The translations under genes and the position numbers were made by a program. The notes beneath the pieces were generated by a model. It saw only the letters and a program-made list of their open reading frames with translations, was not told where the DNA came from and searched no databases. Of a stretch of DNA of 64,000 nucleotides, positions 24,689 to 33,805 are shown in pieces. Within the stretch, counting starts at the first letter, position 1. The number at the start of each line of letters is the position of its first letter. This DNA is from Litorimonas sp039975855. Its GTDB lineage: Bacteria; Pseudomonadota; Alphaproteobacteria; Caulobacterales; Maricaulaceae. Where the stretch lies: NCBI GenBank assembly GCA_039975855.1, contig JBDWGH010000006.1, positions 1-64,000 on the forward strand, given 5' to 3'.

Positions 24689-25540
24689 ATGAAGTCTGTC
24701 AAATTGTCCAAAGCTGATTGGGCCATTGGCGGTGACGCGCCTCTAGCGGTCATTGCGGGTCTAAACGTATTGGAAGATGTCACGCTTGCGCTCGAAATCG
24801 GAACTGAACTCAAACGCATATGTGCTGATCTAGGGCTTCCTTATGCGTTCAAAGCGAGTTTCGATAAAGCCAATCGCTCTTCGATCAAGTCATACCGTGG
24901 CCCAGGCTTGGAAGATGGTCTCAAAATGTTGGAACGGGTCAAATCTGAATTGAACGTTCCGATCTGTACGGACGTCCATACACCCGAGCAATCCACGCGT
25001 GTCGCCGAAATTGCCGACATTGTTCAACTTCCCGCTTTTCTTTGCCGTCAAACTGACCTCGTTGTGTCGATGGCCGAAGCAACACAAGCTGCCGGCGGCG
25101 TCCTTCATGTCAAAAAGGCCCAATTCTTAGCGCCTTGGGATACCAAGAATATTGTTTCAAAAATCGGAGAAGTTGCGCCGGATTTGGATGTGATCTTGTG
25201 TGAACGTGGGTCGAGCTTCGGCTATAATAACCTCGTTGTTGATATGCTCGGTATCGGCGCGATGCAGGATTTGGGCGTGCCAGTCACAATTGACGCAACC
25301 CATGCTGTGCAATTACCAGGTGCCGATCCGCGAACTGCAGGCGCATCGACGGGAGGACGCCGCGAGGGCGTGCCTGTCATTGCTAAATCGGCTATCGCGG
25401 CAGGTGCGAACGGCGTCTTCCTTGAGTTTCATACAGATCCTGATGCGGCGCTTTGCGATGCGCCTAGCTGCCTACCAATTAGTGGTGCTGCGGCGCTGCT
25501 CAAGACGTTGCAAAACGTGCATGAGGTTGTTGCCGACTAA
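24689..25540 (+). CDS. kdsA: 3-deoxy-8-phosphooctulonate synthase KdsA
   Basis: KdsA condenses phosphoenolpyruvate with arabinose 5-phosphate to make Kdo 8-phosphate for the LPS inner core. The 283-residue protein has the TIM-barrel motifs of the family: AFKASFDKANRSS, GPGLEDGLKMLERVK, CTDVHTPEQ, LPAFLCRQTDLV, LCERGSSFGYNNLVVDM and DATHAVQLPG. This gene is essential in most LPS-producing bacteria, so its presence 17 kb from a plasmid-type origin matters for deciding what kind of replicon this is. The other Kdo genes are not in the window. Confidence 0.95.
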   Translation: MKSVKLSKADWAIGGDAPLAVIAGLNVLEDVTLALEIGTELKRICADLGLPYAFKASFDKANRSSIKSYRGPGLEDGLKMLERVKSELNVPICTDVHTPEQSTRVAEIADIVQLPAFLCRQTDLVVSMAEATQAAGGVLHVKKAQFLAPWDTKNIVSKIGEVAPDLDVILCERGSSFGYNNLVVDMLGIGAMQDLGVPVTIDATHAVQLPGADPRTAGASTGGRREGVPVIAKSAIAAGANGVFLEFHTDPDAALCDAPSCLPISGAAALLKTLQNVHEVVAD

Positions 25541-25588
25541 AGTTCGTCAGCTTCTGTCTTGAACAAATGGTGTAAAGTCTGCATAGCG

Positions 25589-25608
25589 AATGTTCGAATA
25601 CGAACATT
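25589..25608. promoter_or_regulatory. 8-bp inverted repeat before galE
   Basis: AATGTTCG-AATA-CGAACATT is a perfect inverted repeat with a 4-base centre, followed by TT. It covers the upstream ATG of the galE frame, which argues for starting galE at 25626. It may be an operator, or a weak terminator after kdsA. Confidence 0.5.
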
Positions 25609-25625
25609 TTGTCGAAGACCTCTTT

Positions 25626-26636
25626 ATGCCCAATCCTGATTATGACCTGACAGGCCGTGATTTCATCGTTGTTGGTGGCGGTGGATATATTGGAGCACAT
25701 GTCTGCAAAACAATTGCCGAACGGGGTGGTCGTCCGATCGTATTCGATAACTTCCAAGCGGGCCATAAACATTCGGTGAAATGGGGTCCGTTCGAAACTG
25801 TTGATTTGCGAGATCGCAATTCGACGCAGGAAGTGTTTCAGAAGCATGCCGGCGTTAAGACGGTCATCCACCTGGCAAGTTCAATCGAAGTAGGTGAGGG
25901 CGAGAAAGCGCCGGAAGGTTTTTACGAAAACAACGTTTCAGGGGCTTTAAATTTGTTGATGGCGATGCGTGTTGTCGGCGCCGACCGTCTAATTTTCTCG
26001 TCGACTTGCGCCACTTATGGCGAAACACAAAACATGCCGCTCTTGGAATCTGAGATTCAAAACCCGTTTAGCGTTTATGGCAAAACCAAACTCGCGATAG
26101 AGCATATGATCCAGAGCTATCACAAAGCATATGGACTCAATTATGTGACCTTCCGTTATTTCAACGCGTCCGGGGCGGATGCGAGCGGCGACATTGGTGA
26201 GGAACACGACCCTGAAACACACCTTATACCCAATGCCTTGAAAGCTGCAGCGGGATTGGGGAAGGGCCTCAAACTTTTCGGGACGGACTATAATACGTCG
26301 GATGGTACGTGTGTGCGGGATTATATTCACGTCAATGATATTGCCGAGGCCCATATTCAAGCTGTTCGCGCCATGGACACTGGACTAACCCAGGCCGAAG
26401 TTAATCTGGGAACAGGCGAAGGCTATAGCGTATTGCAAATCATCAAGGCGATTGAGGCGGTTACGGGTTTGCCCGTCCCTTATGAAGCGGGACCGCGCCG
26501 GGACGGGGACCTAACTGAACTTTACGCCAATTCAGACCGTGCGCGTGAAATTCTGGATTTCGTACCTGAGCATTCCAGTCTTGAGAATATCATTGCAACG
26601 GCGTGGAATTTCCATTGTAAGAAATGGGCTTTATAG
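25626..26636 (+). CDS. galE: UDP-glucose 4-epimerase
   Basis: This 336-residue enzyme of the extended SDR family interconverts UDP-glucose and UDP-galactose. The NAD-binding motif GGGGYIGAH is near residue 18, followed by LASSIEVGE, SSTCATYG and the catalytic YGKTK tetrad. The segments NASGADASGDIGEEHDPETH and DGTCVRDYIHVNDIAEAH are characteristic of GalE. An ATG at 25590 would add 12 residues but sits inside an inverted repeat. The last 6 bases overlap the convergent aminotransferase gene. Confidence 0.9.
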   Translation: MPNPDYDLTGRDFIVVGGGGYIGAHVCKTIAERGGRPIVFDNFQAGHKHSVKWGPFETVDLRDRNSTQEVFQKHAGVKTVIHLASSIEVGEGEKAPEGFYENNVSGALNLLMAMRVVGADRLIFSSTCATYGETQNMPLLESEIQNPFSVYGKTKLAIEHMIQSYHKAYGLNYVTFRYFNASGADASGDIGEEHDPETHLIPNALKAAAGLGKGLKLFGTDYNTSDGTCVRDYIHVNDIAEAHIQAVRAMDTGLTQAEVNLGTGEGYSVLQIIKAIEAVTGLPVPYEAGPRRDGDLTELYANSDRAREILDFVPEHSSLENIIATAWNFHCKKWAL

Positions 26637-27746
26637 AGCGCCAATCGCGGCCTGAATGATCCGGTCTTGATCTGCTTCTGATAGATAAGGATGCATAGCT
26701 AGGCTAACGACATGATTCCGGCAGGCCATTGTATTCGGCAAACCGTTTCCCGAGACTGGAAAATCTTGATAAGCCGTATGCATATGAATGGGCAGCGGAT
26801 AATAGCGAGCATTGGGAATGCCTTCGGCCTTCAGCGCGTTAGAGAATTTTTCTGCGTCAGGCACTTCAATTGTATATTGTGCCCAAGTTGAAATGACCCC
26901 TTCATCAATCGTCGGTGTGCGCGTCACGTGGGATTTCAGTCCATCGGAATAACGAGATGCGATCACATTTCGTTTTTCAATTTCATCTTCGAAAATAGCG
27001 AGCTTAGGCAGGAGAATAGCGGCTTGTATTGTGTCTAATCTAGAATTCACGCCAATATGGTCACTATCGAACGGCGCGGTTCCGCGGCCATGAAAACGTA
27101 AGGAGGTCATCAACGTATTCAGCGCGTCGTCATTTGTCAGGACGGCTCCGCCATCGCCATAACATCCCAATGGTTTCGCTGGGAAAAAACTGGTCGTCTG
27201 AACATCCGCCCATTCCAAAGGATGTTTTCCATTCCGTGTGGAACCAAACCCTTGTGCGCAGTCAGAGATGACTTTTAAGCTCGCATCTTTTGCAATTGGA
27301 GTCAGGGCTGGATAGTCGGCACATTGACCAAATAGATCGACCACAATGACCGCGCGCGGCGTTAATTGACCTTGTTGCTGCACTTGCGAAATTGCCGTGC
27401 GCAAACTGTCCGGATCCAAATTATAGGTCTCGCGATCAACGTCGACAAATACGGGCGTCGCGCCGCGCAGGGCGATGACTTCGGCGGTCGCGCAATAGGA
27501 AAAAGACGGACAGAAAACTGCGTCGCCAGGCCCTATATCCCATGCCATGAGCGCTAATAATATCGCGTCCGTGCCATTGGCACAGCTCAATGCGTGTTTG
27601 GCATTGGCAAATTTTGCTAGTTTGTCTTCGAACTCTGTGACCTGCGGTCCCAAAATATATCGGCCATGGCTGAGGACATCTGCGATACCGGCATCTATCT
27701 CGGCTTTGAGACGGCTTTGCTGTGCGTGAAGGTCAATGAAGTCCAT
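26631..27746 (-). CDS. DegT/DnrJ/EryC1/StrS-family sugar aminotransferase
   Basis: This 371-residue PLP enzyme transfers an amino group to a keto-sugar nucleotide. Family features: DLHAQQSRLKAEIDAGIADV at the N-terminus, CANGTDAILLALMAW, an aspartate in SDCAQGFGS that binds the PLP ring, and SFFPAKPLGCYGDGGA with the PLP lysine near residue 191. It resembles WbpE/PglE-type enzymes making amino sugars for LPS or glycans. It is alone on the minus strand, convergent with galE and divergent from the TIR gene. The matching dehydratase is not clearly assigned in the window, so its substrate is open. Confidence 0.88.
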   Translation of the reverse strand: MDFIDLHAQQSRLKAEIDAGIADVLSHGRYILGPQVTEFEDKLAKFANAKHALSCANGTDAILLALMAWDIGPGDAVFCPSFSYCATAEVIALRGATPVFVDVDRETYNLDPDSLRTAISQVQQQGQLTPRAVIVVDLFGQCADYPALTPIAKDASLKVISDCAQGFGSTRNGKHPLEWADVQTTSFFPAKPLGCYGDGGAVLTNDDALNTLMTSLRFHGRGTAPFDSDHIGVNSRLDTIQAAILLPKLAIFEDEIEKRNVIASRYSDGLKSHVTRTPTIDEGVISTWAQYTIEVPDAEKFSNALKAEGIPNARYYPLPIHMHTAYQDFPVSGNGLPNTMACRNHVVSLAMHPYLSEADQDRIIQAAIGAL

Positions 27747-27904
27747 GGGTCCAATTCTCTGTTTTCGGCTCGCATTGGATATACGTCACTCAACCAAGAG
27801 GTCATCAACAAATATGGTTTCAGTTTGGACATAAAGAACCAACCGCACAGTTCTTGCGCTGCCCGATAGAACCGTCTTTATTGTCCGAGGGAGGGTGAGT
27901 TGCG

Positions 27905-29485
27905 ATGACGTATATATATGGGGGGTTTTTATCCTATGCGCATGCGGATGAAGCGGCCGCGTCCCGACTGCACAAGGCGCTTGAGACATATAAAATTCCG
28001 AAAGGTCACACGGGAACGCTATCTCCCATTTTTCGTGATACGACGGAGCTGACAGCGCATCATAGCTTGTCAGAGAAAATACAAGGCGCGGTCACTGGGT
28101 CACGTGTTTTGATTGTGCTCTGCTCGCCGGCCGCAAAAGTATCGCATTGGGTGAATGAGGAAATCCGGTTGTTCCGTGAAATTCATGGCGAAGCGGCCAT
28201 TCTGTGTGTCTTAGCCGAAGGAACTCCTGAGACAGCTTTTCCGCCAGCGTTGTTGGAAGGCGGCCGAGAACCTTTGGCTGCAAATCTAGGAGACACAAAG
28301 GAGAGTTTTCGGCTCGGCGTCACGCAAATCGCGGCGGCGATGTTGGGTGTTGGTCTCGACACTCTAATCCAACGCGAAACGCGAAGGAAACGCAGACGTT
28401 TGCAAGCGGTGACAGCGAGTGCATTAGTATTCTCGGGGTTAATGGGTGCAACGACCCTCTCAGCAGTAACCGCGCGAAAGGCGGCAGAGGACAATCGGAT
28501 GCAGGCTGAAGGTCTGGTTGAATATATGATTGAAGATCTGAAGGCTGAATTGGAGCCTGTTGGGCGTCTCGATATTCTCGCAGGTATTGGTGACCGTGCT
28601 GTCGAATATTACGATGCGCAGGATATTTCGAAATTGCCGGATGACAGCCTCGCGCGACAAGCTCGTGCGCGCCATATTCTTGGGCAGGTTGCTCTGGATA
28701 CGGGAGAATTTGATAAAGCCCGCGATGAGATAGAAGCTGCTGCGCGCCTAACCAAAGAGGTATTCAACCGAAACCCTGACGACACGGAAGCCATATTTTC
28801 GCATGCACAGAGTGAGTATTGGGTGGGTTTAACGCATTATAAGTTGAACAATGTCTCTAAAGCCCTTCCACATTGGCAGGCTTATGCCGATTTAGGCGCA
28901 AAGTTAAATGAGATTGAACCAACTCAATATGATTGGATAATGGAGCGTGGTTGGGGAGAAAATAATCTTGCACTTTTAGCGAATAGAGAAAATGATTTTC
29001 AGGCTGCGCAAGCGAAATACCTTGAGGCGATTACGCATTTTGAAAATGCAGTGAATAGAACGAATGATAATTATCAAGCGCAAAAAGAGATTGCGAACAG
29101 TCTGGGTGGGTTAGCCCAAGTTACACTCGGATTAGGAAACATTGAGCAAACGACAATTTATCGGCAGCGGCAAAGTAAAATTTATCGGTCTTTATTGCAG
29201 CGCCGTCCCAATGATTTTTACTTGCGCAATGTTCATGCTCAAGCCCTATCCAGACTAGTCACCGAAGGCCTTCTGGACGAAAAACCGGAAGAGTTAGCAG
29301 AAACAATTCTCAAAACTTGTTCTGAATTCGAACGTCTAATTGAGCATGATAAAGACAACCAAATTTGGAAAAACAATTATCACTTATCTTTAAATGGATT
29401 TCTAAACCGTGCTGAAAAATTTAACCTAGCAGGAGTTGACCGGGAAGATCTAAAAAACCGCATCACCGCACTTGAGGCTAGGTGA
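27905..29485 (+). CDS. TIR domain protein with transmembrane helix and TPR-like C-terminus
   Basis: This 526-residue protein has an N-terminal TIR domain (about 1-155). It begins YIYGGFLSYAHADEAAASRL; after strand VLIVLCSPAAKVSHWVNEE the glutamates at 85-86 occupy the place of the catalytic glutamate of NAD-cleaving TIRs. A basic stretch (RKRRR, about 161-165) precedes one transmembrane helix (about 168-188). The remainder (about 200-526) is helical with TPR-like pairs. Bacterial TIR proteins hydrolyse NAD+ or make signalling nucleotides in antiphage or conflict systems. A strong GGAGG ribosome binding site precedes the ATG. Topology predicts the TIR domain in the cytoplasm. A role in defence is inferred from family and neighbours. 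Confidence 0.82.
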   Translation: MTYIYGGFLSYAHADEAAASRLHKALETYKIPKGHTGTLSPIFRDTTELTAHHSLSEKIQGAVTGSRVLIVLCSPAAKVSHWVNEEIRLFREIHGEAAILCVLAEGTPETAFPPALLEGGREPLAANLGDTKESFRLGVTQIAAAMLGVGLDTLIQRETRRKRRRLQAVTASALVFSGLMGATTLSAVTARKAAEDNRMQAEGLVEYMIEDLKAELEPVGRLDILAGIGDRAVEYYDAQDISKLPDDSLARQARARHILGQVALDTGEFDKARDEIEAAARLTKEVFNRNPDDTEAIFSHAQSEYWVGLTHYKLNNVSKALPHWQAYADLGAKLNEIEPTQYDWIMERGWGENNLALLANRENDFQAAQAKYLEAITHFENAVNRTNDNYQAQKEIANSLGGLAQVTLGLGNIEQTTIYRQRQSKIYRSLLQRRPNDFYLRNVHAQALSRLVTEGLLDEKPEELAETILKTCSEFERLIEHDKDNQIWKNNYHLSLNGFLNRAEKFNLAGVDREDLKNRITALEAR

Positions 29486-29526
29486 TACGGTTGAAATTAT
29501 GCAAGATATAAAAAATAAAATTCTAT

Positions 29527-30180
29527 TTAAGGCAGGCCTTGCTGTCCACCGCCGGTGCGATCATCATTACCGGCGCCAGGATCAATGATAATCGGTGTTT
29601 TGAGAATTTTCCCATTCTCCTTCTGTGATATCGTCACGTGAAGATTAAATTTCAAATTCTTTGGTTTTGATCGACAATGATTGGCGAGCACTAAAATATC
29701 GTTGTCATGAAGCGTTGTGATTTTTTCGAAGTTGCGTCCAAAATCATCATGGTCGTTTTCTGTGCTAAACTGCTGCCCTTCTGAGAACTTCCAATTCTCA
29801 CGAGGTAATTGAAACAACATCCAAACAGGTCGGTTAATATTGAAATCGAGCGGGCTCGCTGGACGGGGGCCTTGGTTGTTGTCGTCTTCAAAGAACTTGA
29901 TGTAATCATCCAGCATTGTCTCGAAGTCTCTCGCGCAATAGCGGTCTTCCAAATAACCGCCCGGATCTTCGCAGTGTTTGCAGAAATCCTCCATCAAGCG
30001 ATCACGCATCTTCGCGATATCTCCGGATTTAATCCGGTCTCGCGCGATGACGCCGTCTTCAATGCTAACGGTAAGGGGTAGTAGAATCGGTTTCTTACTT
30101 GGATGATCGCGTTGAAAGACATCCCATTCTTTCAAATATTTTTGATTGGGCTTAATTTTACCCTTTGTTGGTCGTGCCAT
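29527..30180 (-). CDS. Unrecognised 217-residue soluble protein downstream of the protease gene
   Basis: I do not recognise this protein. It begins with a basic MARPTKGKIKPNQKY, is rich in charged residues and contains CKHCEDPGGYLEDRYCA (about 88-104), a cluster of three cysteines that might bind metal. A beta-rich stretch follows (LKFNLHVTISQKENGKI), then a Gly/Asp-rich tail. No signal peptide or membrane segment is seen. A clear GGGAGAG ribosome binding site is present. It is encoded 40 bases after the protease gene on the same strand, so the two are probably co-expressed. It is convergent with the TIR gene. Its role is likely tied to the protease, as a substrate, effector or adaptor, but that is inference. 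Confidence 0.6.
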   Translation of the reverse strand: MARPTKGKIKPNQKYLKEWDVFQRDHPSKKPILLPLTVSIEDGVIARDRIKSGDIAKMRDRLMEDFCKHCEDPGGYLEDRYCARDFETMLDDYIKFFEDDNNQGPRPASPLDFNINRPVWMLFQLPRENWKFSEGQQFSTENDHDDFGRNFEKITTLHDNDILVLANHCRSKPKNLKFNLHVTISQKENGKILKTPIIIDPGAGNDDRTGGGQQGLP

Positions 30181-30220
30181 TTTACTCTCCCATTGTAAGG
30201 CTCGGTTTTGTGATGATTAG

Positions 30221-32113
30221 TTAGACTTTATCTGGGCTTTCGTCCGTGATGGTTGTCACGGCGGAAATTGATTTCAATTTGACGCTCTGCGTTAGTTGCG
30301 CGATGGCCATAGCTAGATTGGCCGCTTCCTCTTGGTTGAAGACTTTAAAACCAGCAAAATGTACGCCTAGTAGTGTACCGTCCTTGAGATCCAGTAGCGG
30401 TGATCCAGAATTGCCGCCCATTGTCGAAGCGTTATGACAAATAGCAGGCATCAAGAAATTTGACGTCTCGGATTCTGAAACGGACGTTTCCACGCCCAAT
30501 GGTGTATCCGTGTCTGTACTATGCCTAAACACGCGGCCTTGGCTGAGGCGTTTCACCGCAAACACTGGCTCGTCTTCGACCGCCGCTAGAACCTCAGGGT
30601 CTTCCGGGTTGTGCGTATCGGGATAGCCCACAACGACGATATCCCGTTCAAGCAGGTGTTCCGTGTCGATTGACGTTAGTTGGATGGGCGGTCTGTTCGT
30701 TACTGGCCGTGACAGCGTGTAAATCGCAATATCTAAGCTTGGCAAGAGGAGAGGGGCTTCGCCGTTAAATGGGACGAAATCAGACGCATCTTTATCTTTC
30801 TCTGCAATAAATTCGATCCCACCTGGATCGGACTTATCCAGCAAATAATGTCCATAAAGACCATGCACATGACGATTTGTGACGACATGACGGTCGGAAA
30901 CTAGAAAACCTGTCCCAAAGGCATAATCCTCCGCTGACGGAATGCCGTCCTGTGCATATCCAATTCGTCCCGTCGCCTGATAGGCTTCTTTTAAAACGGC
31001 AAAGGGACCACTCAACATTTGTAATTGAGCTGCTGCCAGCTGACCGGCGGGGGCTAAAGGCGCGGCCAGATTTCCGGCGAGCATGGGGCTAGCGGGGAAG
31101 ATGACCCCCGCATTTTCAGGGCGCTCTAACGGTTTCATTGGACGGACAAATTTCATTGGGGGGTGTCGAAGACCCGTTGATTTTGTTTTCCCAGCCAGGC
31201 TTCTACGTCGCAGCCAAAAGGCTCCGATGAGTCCTAAGCCTAGTAAAACCAGAGCGACTGCAATGACCCAGGGTAGTATAGACGGAGGAGGTGGAGGAGG
31301 CGGAGGCGGGAGCATTTTAACCACGAGAATTCCGGAACTCGCATTCCCTGCGGCATCAGTCGCAACAGCCGTACAAATACTTGTTGTCTCAACTGTTACT
31401 TCTGGCGCTGTGAACGTAGATCCAGAAAAACTCCCACTTGGATCGCAACGCAGAATGGGGTCCGTCGTTTCCCCGCTCTCATCAGTGACGGTTAAAGTCG
31501 CCGTTGCTGTTTCTTGGGAATAAACGGTTAAGGACGGCGGATTGAATGAAATTACGGGTGCTGTTGTGTCTACAGGCGGTAATACTACCTCGATTGAGGG
31601 CTCACCTGTAAACGCGATTTCACGAACTTCGATGCGCTCCATAAAAGTTGTATCTTCGTTGAGCGAGCTGAGGACGTGTAAGTTTACACTCTCGACATTT
31701 TTGATTGTCGGAAAGTTGAAAATTTGCGCATCAATATGAGCTGAGACCGCCGTGAATTCTGGGCCTGACGATAAGATCCCATCGAGGGTTTCAAAGTCCA
31801 GCCTAAATGTTCTGATGCCTTCTTTTCTTAAATTAACATCATTCCAAAGTTTAAACCCATCCAAGTCGTAAGGTTTATCGAATGTAAATGTAATCAGTCC
31901 GGTTTTGGAATTAGTCGTAAATCCATTACAACTTGGTGCGCAATCCGCAGAAATACCATCCACGATTTGATCGATCGTGAACCCGCCCCAAATGGGCATT
32001 GTCGTTGATGCTACTATCTGATTTTTGCGAATGTCTTGCGCCTGAGCGCTCGCGAACAATTGCCAACTACAGAGGATTAAAGTCCCTAATACCCACAGCC
32101 TCATCTTCATCAT
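30221..32113 (-). CDS. Membrane-anchored trypsin-like serine protease with exported N-terminal domains
   Basis: The protein has about 630 residues. A signal peptide (1-25) leads into a beta-rich, discoidin-like region (about 30-175), then an Ig/HYR-like domain (about 185-268; TAPVISFNPPSLTV and VATDAAGNASSG). A proline run and a transmembrane helix (about 278-300) end with RRR. The C-terminal domain (about 385-605) is a trypsin-like fold with the triad visible: TNRHV (His414), SLDIAIY (Asp460) and GGNSGSP (Ser568). By the positive-inside rule the protease should face the cytoplasm while the N-terminal domains lie in the periplasm. A GGGGAGA ribosome binding site supports the start. It is divergent from the TPR gene at 32270. 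Confidence 0.8.
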   Translation of the reverse strand: MMKMRLWVLGTLILCSWQLFASAQAQDIRKNQIVASTTMPIWGGFTIDQIVDGISADCAPSCNGFTTNSKTGLITFTFDKPYDLDGFKLWNDVNLRKEGIRTFRLDFETLDGILSSGPEFTAVSAHIDAQIFNFPTIKNVESVNLHVLSSLNEDTTFMERIEVREIAFTGEPSIEVVLPPVDTTAPVISFNPPSLTVYSQETATATLTVTDESGETTDPILRCDPSGSFSGSTFTAPEVTVETTSICTAVATDAAGNASSGILVVKMLPPPPPPPPPSILPWVIAVALVLLGLGLIGAFWLRRRSLAGKTKSTGLRHPPMKFVRPMKPLERPENAGVIFPASPMLAGNLAAPLAPAGQLAAAQLQMLSGPFAVLKEAYQATGRIGYAQDGIPSAEDYAFGTGFLVSDRHVVTNRHVHGLYGHYLLDKSDPGGIEFIAEKDKDASDFVPFNGEAPLLLPSLDIAIYTLSRPVTNRPPIQLTSIDTEHLLERDIVVVGYPDTHNPEDPEVLAAVEDEPVFAVKRLSQGRVFRHSTDTDTPLGVETSVSESETSNFLMPAICHNASTMGGNSGSPLLDLKDGTLLGVHFAGFKVFNQEEAANLAMAIAQLTQSVKLKSISAVTTITDESPDKV

Positions 32114-32269
32114 TAAGTCTCCCCAACATTACCTTAACATTAACGGAAACGTAATCCTATGAGTTATGTAATCGTTCCATGATGGCCGTCACGGACGAGT
32201 CGATAAGATTGTTTCTATGAAAATGCAGAGCCGCTTTCCTTCCCGAAAAATAGACTTTATGCCAATTTT

Positions 32270-33805
32270 ATGACGCCTATTCATCCCCATGATTATATTC
32301 AAAGTTATGAGGCCGGTATTGAGGCTTTAAAGACACGTCCGCAGGACCGCGATTTGCAGCACAAAGTCGTTTTGGCCTTGGCTCGTGCGGGGGCGCTTGA
32401 TTTCGCGATGTCTGAATATGACCGTTATGGATTGGCTGAGGTCCGCGACCATGAGGATATCATGGCTCTGAATGGTCGATTGTCCAAAGACCTTTGTCTT
32501 CAGTCTTCAGGACAAAAAGCGTTGAAACATGCCAAGGATGCCGCGCGCAAATATGAAGCCGCCTTCCAAAACACGCTTGGCTATTATTCAGGAATTAACA
32601 GCGCGACCATGGCTTTGATGGCCGATATGCCCGCTGAGCGGGTCGCAGCCCGGATAGAGGCGATTGAGGCTCTATTGCCTGTGTCACGCGAAGTTACTCC
32701 GACGGACCATTATTTTGTGGAGGCTACTCGCGCGGAATGTTTCCTATTAAAGGGTGAGCGGTCAAAAGCTGTCGCAGCCTTACATGTTGCGATAGATTTC
32801 GACCCTCTGAATTACACTGCTCACGCGACGACACTTAAACAATTTATGATGATTTCCGCTAAACGCGGGGAATGTTTAGATTGGCTTTCCGATTTTCGGC
32901 CTCCACGACCCTTACATTACGCGGGACATATTCGTCTCAATCAAAATGAGGTGGAACAAGAGGCATTGAAGATTTCCATATCTGATGCGCTTCAACAAGA
33001 AGATGTTGGTTTTGGTTTTGGAGCTCTTGCAGCAGGCGGTGATATTCTTTTTGCTGAAAGTCTGTTGGAGCAGGGGGCTGAGCTCCATGTCATTTTGCCA
33101 TGCGCTAAAGAGGTGTTTCTCCGGGAATCTGTCATTCCTTTTGGAGGAGATTGGCCGGAGCGGTTCAAAAATTGCCTTTTACGGGCCAGCTCTTTGCGTG
33201 AATTGACGCGCGAACAAAATTGGCCTGATAAATCTTTGAACCGATTAAGTGGGCTGTCGGCTATGGGGCTAGCCAAGCTGAGAGCCGAACTGCTTAGTGT
33301 TAAGCCGCTACAAATGTTGATTCTAAATGATCAGGTTGCACCGTCCTATACGGAGGTTCATGCGCAAGACTGGGCGGCAGGGGGGCATCCTCAATTCAAA
33401 TTGATTGGCGGAACACACCGTTCTTTTACATTGACCGCTGCCGGCGAAAAACCGGCTGTGTCTTGCCTGTTAAAACAAGATGGCGATCCCGAGGCCGAAT
33501 TTTTCCCAGAGATTGTAACGGCAGTGAAAATCGCTCTTGAGAGGAAATCTGATAAGGCCAGCGTTCAAATTGCGCTACATGTAGTCTTAGGAGCAGAGAA
33601 TACGGAAGCCATTCTGGATCAAATTTTAGAGGGCGGAGCGCCGCATAGCCTTTTAGCCACTGAGGCTTTTGCGAGTATTCTTGCGTCAGTAGGCGGGGAT
33701 GCGTTTAAAATCACATATGCTGGTCAGGTCGGCCTCGATTTGGAGGCACCAATTAGATGTTATTCGATTCAGTTGGCAGCTTCTTTACCGGATACCTTGT
33801 CTTAA
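32270..33805 (+). CDS. TPR protein with sensor-like middle domain and decayed cyclase-like C-terminus
   Basis: The protein has 511 residues with no membrane segment. The first part (about 10-200) is helical and TPR-like, with ALKHAKDAARKYEAAF and TLGYYSGINSATMALM, resembling the TPR-S-type arrays of predicted conflict systems. The middle (about 240-385; FGALAAGGDILFAESLLEQG, LHVILPC, DWPERFKNCL, AMGLAKLRAELL) looks like the nucleotide-sensor segment that precedes class III cyclase domains in related proteins. The end (about 430-500; LLATEAFASILASVGG, YAGQVGLD) resembles the last third of such a cyclase, but the metal-binding aspartate region is absent. It is likely a sensor or adaptor without cyclase activity. 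Domain names rest on remembered patterns, not a search. Confidence 0.6.
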   Translation: MTPIHPHDYIQSYEAGIEALKTRPQDRDLQHKVVLALARAGALDFAMSEYDRYGLAEVRDHEDIMALNGRLSKDLCLQSSGQKALKHAKDAARKYEAAFQNTLGYYSGINSATMALMADMPAERVAARIEAIEALLPVSREVTPTDHYFVEATRAECFLLKGERSKAVAALHVAIDFDPLNYTAHATTLKQFMMISAKRGECLDWLSDFRPPRPLHYAGHIRLNQNEVEQEALKISISDALQQEDVGFGFGALAAGGDILFAESLLEQGAELHVILPCAKEVFLRESVIPFGGDWPERFKNCLLRASSLRELTREQNWPDKSLNRLSGLSAMGLAKLRAELLSVKPLQMLILNDQVAPSYTEVHAQDWAAGGHPQFKLIGGTHRSFTLTAAGEKPAVSCLLKQDGDPEAEFFPEIVTAVKIALERKSDKASVQIALHVVLGAENTEAILDQILEGGAPHSLLATEAFASILASVGGDAFKITYAGQVGLDLEAPIRCYSIQLAASLPDTLS

